Below, piece by piece: positions 1 to 11,609 of a stretch of 64,000 bases of DNA; positions within the stretch are counted from its first letter, which is position 1; each line of letters opens with the position of its first letter. The notes under the pieces were generated by a model. That model was not told the DNA's origin and searched no databases. It was given only the letters and a program-made list of their open reading frames with translations. The stretch covers positions 372,001 through 436,000 of the forward strand of contig JACGCM010000465.1 of the NCBI GenBank assembly GCA_014058105.1. The letters run 5' to 3'. The position numbers and the translations under genes are program-made. The stretch is from Kingdonia uniflora (taxonomy: Eukaryota > Streptophyta > Magnoliopsida > Ranunculales > Circaeasteraceae).

Positions 1-1302
1 TGGACGCGATGATCTATATCGTTGGTTGTCTCTAGAAGGCTTGGTCAGTGTCGCTGATGCTCTATGAAGAATAGTAATAGAGCGATCTAGCAGGTTGTTA
101 TTGCATTCGGTCCGTATCCGCGCTGCGAAGTTTAGTAACAGTTGTGATCAAGGACGATGCCCCTCAGCAGAGATCGATATGGTCAGTGTCCGTTGCCGAG
201 TACTTTCGTGTGGAAGCCGCGATGCTTGGTTTGGTTGGAATTCCTTAGTGTCTATAGAAGATTGAAGAATCCTGAGAGATACTCGTTGTGATTGTCCTGA
301 GTTGGACATTGAGACGTTCCGGAGGTGAATGTCATGAGCCGAAGATGAAGCGGCATGAAGTAAGAGATGAAGACATGGTTTGGGTCCCGAGTTTGCACAC
401 AGTGATGTCGTCAGGTAGACGTCGAGGGCAGAGTTTCTCGTTGATACGCGACATGAACTGCGACCTCCCAGATGGGTTGTCGCTGGTCTGCAGTTGGTCC
501 CCAGTTACATAGGACACTGCTTTGCTCACTTAAAGAAGGCAAGTTGCCGAGTGATGTTTGTTCTCTGGCTCCGAGGTGAGTTCAGGTTTGTCGGCGTTCG
601 AGTGCTCTAGCCGAGTTGATCCATGTTGTTCCACATGATGGTTCTGGGTCATTTTTAGCTCACAGATGGAAGACTCACGTTTCCGAAGGTTAGTAAGTTA
701 CGTGGTTGTCGCAGAACAGAGTTGAGCTTCAGTCAGTTGTGCGGGTTACCTCAGACATGATCTTAGATGGGAGATTGCTCTAAGATGAAAGATCATGAGC
801 GGAATTGGATGTCAGTTTCCCAATTCCTTATCACTTGGTGGTTGGCGGTAGGGATAGAGTACCCGCGCCTCGTTCTTTGTTTGTATCGATGGAGTGTCTT
901 TAGAAGACCACATCTCAGTGACTGGTTAGAGTTGGCTGCGTTTGTTGAAGCTAGTTCAAGAGACAGAGAATGGCTACGCTTCAGTTTAAAGATGATTGCG
1001 ACAGTATGAAGGTTGGTCTCCGCGAGTTTGATAGCAGTTGGACATGGCAAGCCAACGAGCTCAGGGCGACAGGTACAGTGACAATATCTTGTTCCCAAGT
1101 TCCCCAAGTACTCAGGTTGGAGTAGGGATGTAGAGATGGAGAAACGCTTCAGTAGTCCGTCAGTTATATGTCACAGCTTTGTTCTCGACACGGACGTCGA
1201 GCTTATCGAGTGGGGGAAGAGCTGTAAGTTGTGACGCAGATGTACGCAGGTTCCAGCATGGGTCACTACCACCAGAGTTTGGCAAGTACAGATGCCAGTG
1301 TT

Positions 1303-1400
1303 AAGTCCTCGCTAGAGAAGAGGCATTGAGAAGTCCTCGTCAGAGAAGAGGCATTGAGAAGTCCTCCTTAGAGAGTGAGGCAGATTGGAGTCCTCCTTAA
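1303..1400. repeat. 28-bp tandem repeat, about four units
   Basis: Units starting AAGTCCTC recur at 1303, 1331 and 1359, with a diverged fourth near 1388. The first two units are nearly identical (AGAGAAGAGGCATTGAG core). The array lies inside the E0 interior and has no open frame of note. Confidence 0.7.
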
Positions 1401-1586
1401 GTGGAGAGACCTTTGAGGACGCCGGAGTAGCGATCACCCTTCCTGCAGCCAAGTTAGGAGCAGATGCCATCTAGCGTTACATGGGTTAGATGATGGCCTA
1501 CTACGAAGTGGTAGAGCAGAAACGCGGCTGCACAGATAGATGTCTCATGGGTTTTAGAAGTTCACACAGGACGCCTTTATGGCGGA

Positions 1587-1684
1587 CCTCGATGGTTAGC
1601 TAGCGGTACGGAACAGAGTACCCGCGCCTAGATAGGCTGCCTCGATGGTTTTGTTGACGGTAGGGAACAGAGTACCCGCGCCTT
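1587..1684. repeat. Direct repeat of about 50 bp, with a partial third copy at 844-870
   Basis: The phrase CCTCGATGGTT, a short variable stretch, then GGAACAGAGTACCCGCGCC occurs twice, near 1587-1630 and 1640-1684. The second half (GGGATAGAGTACCCGCGCC) also occurs at 851-869. Such repeated, non-coding phrases are another hint that E0 is not a simple decayed pol. Confidence 0.65.
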
Positions 1685-2506
1685 GTTGAGAGTATGCTAC
1701 CTTCTAGGAGCTACCCTCCCTCGCCCAAGTGAACAATGAGTACCAGTTCAGTTCTATACTGGTAAGTCTAGAGTGCCGCATCTTGATGTTGTATCCCCGA
1801 TGGTCCGTAAGAAGGGCAGACATGGTTTGAAGACCTTTGCAGAGATGATTGAAGGGCAGTCAGGCTAGTTCAGTGTGCGGCAGATGTTTTGTGCAGTTGG
1901 GGAGAGTTACCCCTGGGTTATAGAAGACTTGCTCCTTACCACTCGCAGATGATGAGTGAAGTTTGAAGCCGAGATTCACAGAAGATTGAACTCTCGAGCG
2001 GCGAAGGCATTGTGCGACTCGGAAGTGAGCGCACTTTTGGGACAGGATTGGAGATATCCTCGTCGGGCTGTCCGGAGGAGACGCCCTTGGTTTGTCGAGA
2101 AGTGCGACATTCCACATTGTGTCAGGGGAGAAGGCGCTTTGCAGCAGGATGCAGCGCATTTCAGAGGGCGCGATGCTAGAGTGCACCGCCCATACATTTT
2201 TCAGAAGGTTTGAGACCAAGAGACAATACCCAGAGGAGAAGGCAGACTCCAGTCGTATGAAGGTTCGGTCACTACGCACTTCAGTTGGAATGGGCAAAGT
2301 TAAGGTTCAGTTCTGAAGACACAGTTGTCAGCATCGAGACTAGCAGTTGGGCTCAGTATCCGCTAGTACAGAAGAAGATATAGTACTCTGAACTAAGTGC
2401 GGGAGAGTTGTTGGTTTCTTGAAGATGCAGAAGATTGAATCCTTGCAGAGCCGTGTTGAAGAAGGTCCTCAACGAGGACGTCGAGATTATTTTAAGTGCG
2501 GGAGGG

Positions 2507-3530
2507 TGTGACGACCTACCGAACGCTGGCCAAATCCACCCGAGCGTTTTGAGTTCTGTCCGAATGTATTTGTTCTCTATATCCTAATATAGCAGCACGC
2601 CAAGTTTCGTCGCAATCGGATTCAGTTAAGGGGGCGAAAAGGTCCAGTACGCTTCGTCTCATGTTTTAACGTTTCCTTTTGGAAGTTGACTATTTACTTA
2701 GTAGCTATATTAAGGAGGAACCTTGGTCCGATCCTCCCCATGACTAAAAGAGCTTTAATGCTTGGTCATCAAGGACCCCGGCTCATGGACTATCTACAAG
2801 GGATAGTTATGAGTTCTCCTAGGCCTAGGGAAGGCCAGGGGACATTACCTCGCAATGCGGGCCGGTTTTCAATAAAGGGCTTCATATGGCGCCGCTATGC
2901 ACCACGGGCTATCCGAGACGCACCGCCCCTTAAAGATGGACAATATAAATCGTCCAGGCTCGTCGCCCCTTGAGATATGAGTCCCTTATGTGGAAACCGG
3001 CATATTGAGCTACCGTGATCCGCTACTGGACAGGTGTGCTTTCCGTACCTCGCGCGCGTCGCGAGAGATTACGCTGTAGGGATTATTGAGGGAACCTTCA
3101 GCATTGTTCCCGATTAGGGCCGTGTCACATGGGGTAGTCATGAATCTTTGAGGATGCTTCCTTACTTACTTTAGGTTTATAGAATTCATTTGTGCTCTTA
3201 CCTACCACTCTTGTACAGCTTCTTATTGTTCTATAAAAATATTAATTACATTGACTTTAGGGGTTTGAGAGTGGTTTCTGAAACCGACTAGGACTATGAA
3301 TAGAAGTGCTTCTTTTGGTTTTGAACAGACAATTGCCTGAAAGAGTCCTTCTCAAACTAAGTGTTATTACCTTAGAATCAACTTTCTTATTGCTTGTCTT
3401 TAATGTAATTGATTTTGCCGGGTTAGATACCTCAAATTCGCGTCAGAGTGAGGTTCACCCCTTTAAGAAATTATAGCTTTCTTTTTTGGGGTTCATCTGA
3501 TTCCTGGCAAGAGAAAATTAACCGAGAAGG
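2507..3530 (+). mobile_element. 3' LTR of E0, right boundary uncertain
   Basis: Starts TGTGACGACC directly after the polypurine tract. A TATA-like motif (TATAAAA) lies near 3,232, compatible with the LTR promoter. A possible end is the GGTGACA near 3,538, which weakly mirrors the start, but I could not match a second LTR or a target duplication, so the end is a guess. Confidence 0.35.
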
Positions 3531-5261
3531 CAATTATTGGTGACAGGGGAAGAACCCCTGAAAAAAATTAGGCTTTCCGCAAAGGCTATGTGGTGCCCGT
3601 AACAATCGAAGAATCTTTCACGAAGGCACGGACTCCCCATGAGTCATCTTCTTCATAGGTCGCGTTGTATCCCACATCCACTGGTTATTTTAATAATGAT
3701 ATTTGGAGATGAGAGCATTAAATAGCGGGGAAATGTGTCGTAAGGGAGTAGGAGAGCAATCACTTGAACCGAGTACTTCACCACAGGGTTTGAAGTAAGT
3801 GATTGAAGTCCAGTTCAGAGGCATACAAAAAAAATAAAAATCTAGTTAAGAGAGAGACCTTCTTTTTAATTAAGGAAATAGAAGGGTTCAGAGAGACAGA
3901 GGGGGCTGGGGTGCACTTAAACTTGGTGTAAAGTTATGTGGGCTGGCTTTGGGTTGTGGCCATTTTTTTTTCTTTCAATATATAACAAATAATGCAAGAA
4001 TTATGAGAGAGAGAGATAGGGGGGAGGAAAGGAATTGAAGGAACTGAGAATATGTTGAAAAGCTAAATCGGGGACCTCGCAGGAAAAATTGAGCACTGTG
4101 TTACCTCACGCACCAAAATAATAGTCCTCCAATGAAAATTTCAAAAACGGATTCTATGGAAAAACAGTATGTGCCCAAACCTTCAACACCACTAACGATG
4201 TGGATACGAACGCTCATGACAGCCCCCTCACATCCCCATTCCTAGGTCAAGCCATTGCAGACAAAACCGAGCTGCAGCCGCAGTATCAACTACACGACAC
4301 AACAGCGTAGCGCGAAGCAGGTCGCGATCTAGGGACTGCCACAGGGCATACCATTGAGCAGTTCACTGTTCATGTCTACCCCCTAAACCCTGTGGACCGG
4401 ACCCGACCCTACTACACCATGTAATCCACATACTTCGCCCTATATCCAACTTAGGCTCCGCTGTTAACCAATTTGCACCACCGTTCATAATGGCTCAATT
4501 TATTGCCCAATTCCTCGCATCTTATTAGAACAAACATTTAGACAATCACAAGGGGTCCATCAATCCGTCGCTTCCCCCTCCCTCTCTCTCTTGAAGATCA
4601 TGTAAATAACTTGGGATCTCGACAAAACTTAACCCATAATTGGTTACAACAACACCAACCCTCCAACCCTGGAACAACTAGTTGAAGATCAGGGAAGAGT
4701 TTCCAAAAAACAAGTAACCGTCAAGCCTGAAGCAAAAAACCAAATGTTGTACATAACACCCGCACTTTACCAAACAGTGAGCGGGGGCTGTTGCCTCCAT
4801 TCTAGACATTAAAATTGGGTTCAAATCTAGGTTCTTTTAATCGAGATCTAGGTTTTGATCGACTTTTCTTTTTTGAAAAATTTAATTGAAGATTAATTGA
4901 TAAAGATCGCAGATTTTGTTTATTTTTCCTTAATTTTTGTTTAAATTAAATGTAAGATTAATCGTTTTTGTCAATTTTAATCTTATAATTAATCAAAATT
5001 AATTGTAATCGTAATTAACTGTAAATTAATGAAAAGACTAATAGTTTTACTCCAATATAAAGACACTTTGTACAAAGTTTACTTGAGAAAGAAAGTAAAA
5101 AAAAAACATAACAAGATGAGACGATACAATCTCAGAAGGCCTATCAATGCCTTTTAGAGAGTAAACTTATCTTCACGTTTTTGAAATAACAAAAATAAAA
5201 ATACATAATAGAATGGGAAACTAATAACTTAAACAATACAAATAAAGTTCTATACATTCTT
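3531..5261. other. Unassigned intergenic DNA
   Basis: No gene, RNA or element boundary recognised. The left part has mixed composition with short homopolymer and GA runs near 3,890-4,050. From about 4,800 the sequence becomes strongly AT-rich up to the E4 LTR. Confidence 0.5.
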
Positions 5262-5697
5262 TGATGTAACTAATCAATCAAACATAAACATAACAGAAAT
5301 CATTGAATCTAAACTCTTTCTCTTATTTCATAATTTCAAATAACCCAAATAACATAAATAACCCAATAACAGAATAACCCAAATAACAACCAAGAAACTA
5401 AAGATCTACGTGATTTTATAAAGAAAAGCCCTAATCCCACTAACATTAGGGTTCCTAAAATTAAGAGACCCTCTCCAGCAGTACTCTTTTCTTTTTTCTT
5501 TTTTTGCAAGGCAAACCGGCTTTATATAGGGATCCGTAACCCTGAGTTTCCAACCCCATGAGGTTTCGAACCCACGACCTCTCTTTAGGTGGAGAGGTAC
5601 AACCACCACTAGAGAGAGTAGCGTCGACTAAGCGGCCTAGTGAGAGACGCCTTCTCTCTAAGCATATGTACGCGCAATGAAAACCCGTGATAAATCA
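5262..5697 (-). repeat. E4 3' LTR (left), enlarged by a SINE
   Basis: Runs TGATGTAACTAA to AAATCA and matches 12403-12678 through CATAACAGAAATCATTGA, CCCTAATCCCACTAACATTAG and the final CCCGTGATAAATCA. It is 436 bp against 276 bp for its partner. The extra 160 bp are the SINE insertion. Confidence 0.85.
5481..5645 (-). mobile_element. tRNA-derived SINE inserted in the E4 LTR
   Basis: The partner LTR lacks this segment, so it is an insertion. On the minus strand it has a Pol III B-box (GGTTCGAAACC, plus-strand 5562-5572) preceded by GGTCGTG, an upstream GTGG-containing A-box-like stretch near 5,600-5,620, and a 3' A-rich tail (a run of A with single G, seen as the T-run at 5,481-5,507). This order is that of plant tRNA-derived SINEs. 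No clean target duplication is left. It is not a tRNA gene, because no cloverleaf can be folded around the B-box. Confidence 0.65.
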
Positions 5698-6494
5698 ACT
5701 CACCCCGACTTTGAAAAAATTTGGCCACAAATTTTAAAGTTGGAGTAAGAAGCCACGAGCAGAGAGCAAATGGCGGAACGTCCTCAGCAGACACAGACAC
5801 AGTTGTCGAACTCTGAATTCGTCCACGATATTTGCCATAGCCGTGAGTTGTACCCTTACGTGGGGGTACGATGTTGTCACCAACATCCGTACCTCGAATG
5901 ACGTTTGAAAACAAAATTATCTGCTTAAGAACATAAAATATCTCCCAAAATGGATCAATAAACAGGGGTGCATCAAAGATTGGTTTTGACGGAACATCCC
6001 GCTCGTATCCCAAGATTCCCCCAAACTCCGACCTATTTCATCATCGAACGAAAACCCATTAACCACAACTCCCGTTTGGCACTTCTCGGGCGAGAATTCC
6101 CCTGAATTTTGGTGGTTGGTGGTAGCTATGAACATTTAGCTAGCCCACCTCGTTTTTGTTACACCCTGCCTATTTTTCTTGTTCTCTCCTCATTTTTTCT
6201 TTTCTATTTTCTTCATTTTTACTTCTCCGCTGATCTTCAGTTTTCCCTTTTCCTAAAAACTTATTTGTATTCGTTAGACACCCGAGACGATGGTTCGCGG
6301 TGTCATCCCCGACTATATCACCATCGTTTGGTTGTTGGCGGTAACGTTGTCGACTGCATTGGGAACCAATCTCGGCAGTTTTAGTAGCGGGAGTCGTGAC
6401 TTGCCAGGCCTGCGTCCCCATATAAACACTTTCGTTCTCCCTTTTTGAGTAGTTATGGATCTGTAAAATTTGTAATATGGAAACGGGGAAGAGA
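5698..6494 (-). other. Residual 3' part of E4, no identified gene
   Basis: Lies between the E4 3' LTR and the E5 insertion. A minus-strand frame of 134 codons spans 5609-6013 but crosses into the LTR and SINE and shows no family signature. The position corresponds to the 3' untranslated part of E4. Confidence 0.4.
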
Positions 6495-6840
6495 TGATAG
6501 TCTAACTCGGCGGAAGCAACAAGTTATAAAACTAAATCAAGGATTGAACTCAAGGATTTTAATAAACCCTGATTTTATTACTTCTCTCAAATCAACTACA
6601 AACTAAAAGCTTATTCTCAAATCAACAACTAAATAAAACCCTAGACCCAAGCTCTCTTTTATAGGAGAATAGGCTATAGACAAAATAGAAACTCTAGAAA
6701 ATAGAAAAAGAATCTTAATTGATCTTGTGTTGAAGAATTAGAAAGCTCCTACAACTACTAATTAATAAATAAACGATAAATAGGAAAGTACGCCCTACGT
6801 GGAGTGTCAACGACCGAATGTAGATGACCACGATACATCA
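6495..6840 (-). repeat. E5 3' LTR (left)
   Basis: Starts TGATAGTCTAACTCGGCGG and ends CGATACATCA, 346 bp. It matches 9162-9508 closely (AAACTAAATCAAGGATT, GAGTGTCAACGACCGAATGT). Confidence 0.9.
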
Positions 6841-7009
6841 ACTCTCCCCGGATTCTAGAAATTCGTCCACAAATTTAGACTGGAGGATAACCTTCCTCTG
6901 GATCTGTGGTTGCAATCTCCACGTCGTCTTTATCCCACATTTGTTGTACTATGTCCACCACATGACCCCAAAACTTCTCTGTAAGTAATGCAACGTGCTT
7001 TTTAGCGTT

Positions 7010-9112
7010 AGGACAATTATGGCGCATGTGACCCGTCTTACCACACCCGAACCCCTGGACCCCACTTCCTGACCCTGTTTAGCATATCACTACTGGAGAA
7101 GACGTTGCTGTTGGAACTGCCATTGGAGGAGTCGTTTTGAATTTGGTTTCAGCTCTCTTAGCCAAATTAACCGCATCAGCAACTGTATAGACATTTAACA
7201 TCATCATTTCATCCTGAATTTGCTTGGTCAACCCATTTTTGTACCTGCTAACCTTTTGTACTTCAGATTCGTACGTAGTAACTCGAGAAGACAAGAGGTA
7301 GAATTCATTGGTATAATCTGGTATAATCTTCCACCGCAGGCAGGGGGGAGCCAGAATTTCATGTTTGGGGGGGACGAAGGTACCCTCTAAATCCGCCCGT
7401 GACCGCAAGATGCTTCTGACGGTGATTTTCGAGTTTAGTTAAACTGTCTTCTTCATATGTTGGAGGAATAAACTGTTTTTATAACTCTCTCTTCATTTTT
7501 CACCACTCAGTAATTGAAAGATACTCATGATCTCGCATCATTTTTTGGAGGTTATCCTACCAATTCAATGCATAGTCAATTAATTTTGTCTCCACAAGTG
7601 TTACTTGCTTTGGATCTCCATACCGTTTATAAATGAATATTTTTTCAACACGGTTCGACCAATCATTGAAGCTGTTCGGGTCCATTTTTCCATCAAACTC
7701 ATGCAAATTCAACTTAATATCTTGATTAGAACTTTGTAATGCACGAATAAGAAAAGAAACAATATTATTACTGTCATTACGACCTTGGTGACGGCTCCTC
7801 GCAAAGTCATAGTCGTCCCCATAATTATCATCGTATCGTGAAGCTTTGTTATGGTACCGTTGATTTCGTGGGGAGAACCCGACGACCTTGGGTGATGTTG
7901 TTCGGGGGGTTAAGTACAGGGCCCCGACCTCTTCCTCCCTTGAATGGAGATACATAATTATCTCTTTGAACCCACTCATCATCATATGTAAAATGTTTTC
8001 CAAAAGTATCGCGGGAACCATTGCGCCTTACTTGAATATTTGGGCTAAAAGAATGGTTGAAGGCCCTTCGTGCTTGGAAGTACCGTCTAGGCTCGTTTTG
8101 CCCCTCTTGTAAAGGACTATGCATTCTTTCCTGCATCCGAGGTGGTCCCACACTTGTTTTTAGGCCTTGTGAAGTGTATGTGGCAGCCCAGCGAAGTTTG
8201 CCGAATAATTGGGCAAAACTATAGTCCCTTGGGTTCCATTAAAACCATCTGGATCAACTGGTTTCCCCTTGGATTGGGCTTGATCAATGAGGTGGGGCTG
8301 ATTTTGGTTCCCTGGTTTAAACTGAAGTGAACCAAATTCAATATAAATCTGTTTTCTTGGTTTGGAACCAACTGGTTCGCGAAAGTGGTGAATCGTCCTC
8401 TCTCTCGACCTCTAAAGACCTCTATCTCTCTCCTATGATCACCACCCCGCCAATTCTCCCAATTTTGATCGTAATTTGCGATATCCTCAACCCCGTTATC
8501 TCCCTCGCGATGAGTTTCGCTTGTGTATCGTTTTTCACCGCGATTTCTTTTCTCCCCTTCTCGATTGCCTTCAACTTCACCTCTACCTTCAATCCCTGTA
8601 ACTTTTCCCTCTCTCTGAAGATGAATTTCCAAATTGTGACAATGATTTTCGCCGTTCTTGCCGTCCCTCTCTTTACCGCGATAAATTTCGCAATTCGGAA
8701 TTTCCGATTCGCTTTATTCTTCGTAATCCTCGGGGTTAACAAATCGTTGATCAGCAAACAGATTAACAAACCCATCATAAGCCTCTTCCTCTTCGTCAAA
8801 TTCAGAAATAGGTGGAAACGTGAGATTTTTTCCGAGGCCGATAACTCTCGGTTCAACCGGTTTCACCAGATTGACGCCGGTTCTCCTCGCATCAGCTAAG
8901 AATCCGGTTGAAATTCTTCCCCGTCCTCGCCAGAGATTTCCACTCGCAGATTTATCCCCATTGATAACCGGTAAAGCTTGAAACGGATTTTCCTCCGCAA
9001 TTGGGAGTGTAGTGTTTTGCGCCAACAAAGACGCGTGAAAAAGTTTCACTAATTCATCGAGCCTCCTCGACAACGACGCAACATGCGGTTTTGAACTCTT
9101 TCCCTTTGTCAT
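7010..9112 (-). pseudogene. gag: Gag polyprotein of E5 (retrotransposon gag), broken
   Basis: Structural nucleocapsid protein of a Gypsy-type element. The start at 9112 (MTKGKSSKPHVASL) follows the primer site at a sensible distance. Reading on, there is an N-terminal region with DELVKLFHASLL, a long charged R/G/E/D-rich region (8,630-8,220), then the conserved capsid core around 7,730-7,560 (LHEFDGKMDPNSFNDW, VTLVETKLIDYALNW), a later part of the same domain (EFYLLSSRV, VYTVADAVNLAKRAE; 7,310-7,150), and a zinc-knuckle remnant (CGKTGHMRHNC) at 7,050-7,010 that lacks its first cysteine. Several frameshifts and stops break it. A 61-bp transposon lies inside at 7341-7401. Confidence 0.75.
7341..7401. 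mobile_element. 61-bp hAT-type micro-element in E5 gag
   Basis: The segment runs CAGGGGGGAGCCAGAA to AATCCGCCCGTG; read inwards the two ends are CAGGGGGGA and CACGGGCGGA, the form of hAT terminal repeats. It is flanked by ACCGCAGG (7333-7340) and ACCGCAAG (7402-7409), an 8-bp duplication with one change, the target size of hAT elements. Gag homology resumes right after it. Confidence 0.6.
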
Positions 9113-9161
9113 GGTTTTATCTTCGCGTATCCCTTGGATTTTACCACTCTTGATACCAATT

Positions 9162-9508
9162 TGATAGAATCTAACTCGGCGGAAGCAATGAGTTATAAAA
9201 CTAAATCAAGGATTCAACTCAAGGATTATAATAAACCCTAACTTTATTACTTCTCTCAAATCAACTACAAGCTAAAAGCTTAGTCTCAAATCAACAACTA
9301 AATAAAACCCTAGACCCAAGCTCTCTTTCATAGGAGAAGAAGCTATGGACAAAATAGAAACTCTAGAAAATAGGAAAAGAATCTTAATTGATCTTGTGTT
9401 GAAGAATTAAAAAACTCCCACAACTGCTAATTAATAAATAAACGATAAAATAGGAAAATACGCTCTACGTGGAGTGTCAACGACCGAATGTAGACTGACA
9501 CGGACCAA
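9162..9508 (-). repeat. E5 5' LTR (right)
   Basis: Starts TGATAGAATCTAACTCGGCGG. The match to the left copy is strong up to CGACCGAATGTAGA at about 9,494, then becomes poor, so the outer end at 9,508 is approximate. Confidence 0.8.
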
Positions 9509-9990
9509 CTTAAAATCAAGTTTGGCACGTGCGGCACTCGAGACACCTGTCCCAAGTAAGCCTAATTACTCTTCTCTATCAATTATTTAGCAACACAACA
9601 TCGTAAAGCATCACATAATCTCAACGCATCACAAACACTGAACAAAAGGTCTTTGAAGGCATCATTTCATTCAAATATCAACAACTATTACAAAGCACTA
9701 TTACAAGCTTAAATTCCTTCTTGGGTGTATCGGATACTAGTCCTCTACATATATAGGAAATAGGAAAACAACTAAGTTCTAAAAGGAAACATCAAAAGTG
9801 GAGACGAAGCGTACTCCCCCATTTTCCTAAGCTAACCTTTACAAAAATAAATGAAAATTTGTACAAAGCTCTTTTACAACCTAAGGATACTATATACAAA
9901 GCCTGGGCGTCACATAGACGATCGCGACACATCAAGAAAGGTGGGTGATGATTTGGTGCGATCGAGCCCACTATTGTCTCACGTAAACTG
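9509..9990. other. Unresolved LTR-like stretch
   Basis: Sits between the E5 right end and the E4 gag. On the minus strand it has a TATA-like CCTATATATGTAG near 9,745-9,757 and polyadenylation-like AT-rich text, which resembles the other minus-oriented LTRs here. No partner copy is in the window and no boundary could be fixed. Confidence 0.3.
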
Positions 9991-10966
9991 TGTTCCAGAA
10001 CCGTCCCAACTGCACCGAGATTCGCATTTAAAACATTTAAAGTTAATCCTCCCAACAGTTAAAGTGCACCTGGTTGTATTGAACTCACCGTGGTCCCTCC
10101 TCTTTGACCCGCCAGACCTGCCCTCGGATACTCACTCCTGTTGACCATGACATCTTTCTCGAGATCTGCACTTTCTCTATCACAAAGTATGTGATTTGAT
10201 ACACACGGCAACACAACATCAGTTTGTAATCTCAGCCCAAAGTTGCTGACGCGAGCCTCTGGATGTGTAATAGTAGGTACGGGATATTGTGCGCTCGGGT
10301 CTACAAAAGCAGACCGTAGACCCTTCTCTCTTCCTGATTTCTGCAACAGTCCATGCGCTTCCCACAATTCAGGCTTGATTTTCCGGCCTCCCCTCTCTGC
10401 CTTGGCAGGCAGGAACCCCGGTGACCACAAACGGCGCCATCCGCACCAATTGGCTTCGATCGAATCGGCAGCAACACCGACGCTGCACCTCTGTTTAATC
10501 TCTTCTCCTTCGTATACCGGCCTCTCCCCAAACCATAAATCGGAGCCGACGCGTCTACCACACCCTTGGCAAAATCAGCAGTTACCCCGCGCCCACACAT
10601 CACATACTCGGTGATTTTCGTTGCCGATAATTCTAGGGTTTCGGACCTCGTTCCCAATTGCTCTTGCAATTTTCCATTAATGCATTGGTTCTCCTCCAAC
10701 GTAGCTCGCATACCCTCCATCAACCCCTTCATGTTGAGACAAGCGGAAGTGAGATCCCCAATTTGATTTGTTAGGGAGATCACGACTCCCTCGTCCTCTT
10801 CCTCTTCATCTTCGGATTCTTCCTCCTCATAATACTCGGCATCGCTCTCGTCGTAGCAAACTAGATGTTGATTGGCCTCTCGTTCAAGTCAATCTCCGTA
10901 TTTTTCCCCTCTCCAATCTTCTTCTCCTTCACAAAACTAATCATCTTCACACACAAAATTGCCCAT
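9990..10966 (-). pseudogene. gag: Gag of E4, acidic N-terminus, broken
   Basis: The reading frame begins at ATG 10966 (MGNFVCEDD), 15 bp from the E3 insertion site, and has two early stops. It goes through an acidic stretch (ESDAEYYEEEESEDEEEE, about 10,855-10,800), then a helical, coiled-coil-like segment (SLTNQIGDLTSACLNMKGLM) and a basic linker. A CX2C remnant (FKCFKCESRC) near 10,035 is a likely zinc knuckle. This order is typical of plant Gypsy gag. The frame shifts at least twice. Assigned to E4 because it reads in the same direction and follows the E4 primer site once E3 is removed. Confidence 0.55.
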
Positions 10967-10979
10967 GATTGTGGTGGTT

Positions 10980-11402
10980 TAATCCACAATCTGATAGAAG
11001 ACAATAATCGATAGAAACGAAGAACACAATAATAATTCGAAGAAATTTCCTCTAGGGATATCTTTTTATTGCTCAAAGATAGCTTGATTGCTCAAGAAAC
11101 TGATTACAAACTAGAGAGGCTTCATTGCACAAGAAACTTATTACAATCTAGAGAGGTTTGCCCCTTTTAGGGTTACAATGCCTATTTATAGAGTGGAATT
11201 AGAATCATACTCATATTAGAAATTAGGGTTTTGATATGCAAAATACCTAAACTAGGTCTTGAGCTAGAATCCTACTCATATTAGAAGTTTGAATCCGGCT
11301 CATATTAGAAATTAGGTTTTTGCTATGCAAAATACCTAAACTAGGCTTTGAGCTAGAATCCTGCTCATATTATAAAATAGGGGTATAGATCCTTCTGGAT
11401 CA
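10980..11402 (-). repeat. E3 3' LTR (left)
   Basis: 423 bp, matching the right copy over GGTTACAATGC, TTTTGATATGCAAAATACC and CTAAACTAGGTCTTGAGCTA. Followed on its inner side by a purine tract (AAAGGGGGGAG on the minus strand). Confidence 0.9.
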
Positions 11403-11609
11403 TGGCTCCCCCCTTTAGGAGCCTTGAGCTCCTGCTTGAGCTACAACTGGAGATGAGGTAACTCACAAGTCTCCATATCACGATTGTACCACTTAGACTT
11501 GCTAGGAAGCTAGTCATTTCTACCAGAAAGACTCAATGTTCCCCCTCCTGGTTGTAGTCACCTTCCGCTTTAGAATATCGTCCTCCTTCAAAGGATTTTC
11601 TCGCTCAAG

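Larger units (their letters stand above)
1..2506 (+). mobile_element. Internal region of a degenerate, apparently non-coding LTR retrotransposon (E0)
   Basis: The orientation comes from the right end: a purine tract (AAGTGCGGGAGGG) leads straight into TGTGACGACC, the usual start of a plant Gypsy 3' LTR. I read the interior on both strands and recognised no gag, protease, reverse transcriptase, RNase H or integrase; open frames are short and compositionally random. A purine tract of the same kind (AAGTGCGGGAGAG) also occurs near 2,397. The interior has a 28-bp tandem repeat and a dispersed repeated phrase. It could be a large non-coding derivative (LARD-like) or a pol too decayed to see. The 5' LTR is left of the window. 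Confidence 0.4.
6495..9508 (-). mobile_element. Gag-only LTR retrotransposon E5
   Basis: Bounded by related LTRs (6495-6840 and from 9162). On the minus strand the order is LTR, primer site TTGGTATCAAGAGTGG (9145-9160, tRNA-iMet type), gag, zinc-knuckle region, purine tract GGGGAGAGT, LTR. Between the zinc-knuckle region (about 7,010) and the 3' LTR there are only about 170 bp, so there is no room for protease, reverse transcriptase or integrase. The right LTR end has decayed and no target duplication could be matched. Confidence 0.75.

Noticed and set aside
924..1107. Minus-strand 104-codon frame as pol of E0
   Set aside because: No reverse transcriptase, RNase H or integrase motif; the orientation conflicts with the purine tract and LTR start at 2,507.
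5562..5572. tRNA gene suggested by the B-box-like GGTTCGAAACC
   Set aside because: No acceptor or anticodon stem fits, an A-rich tail follows, and the segment is missing from the partner LTR; a SINE explains it better.
8327..8899. 190-codon plus-strand frame, the longest open frame in the window
   Set aside because: It is the reverse strand of the E5 gag charged region, hydrophobic and low-complexity only because it mirrors R/E-rich codons. The minus strand has clear gag text.
10243..10614. Plus-strand 123-codon frame as a gene
   Set aside because: It is the complement of the E4 gag region, whose acidic and coiled-coil text is on the minus strand.
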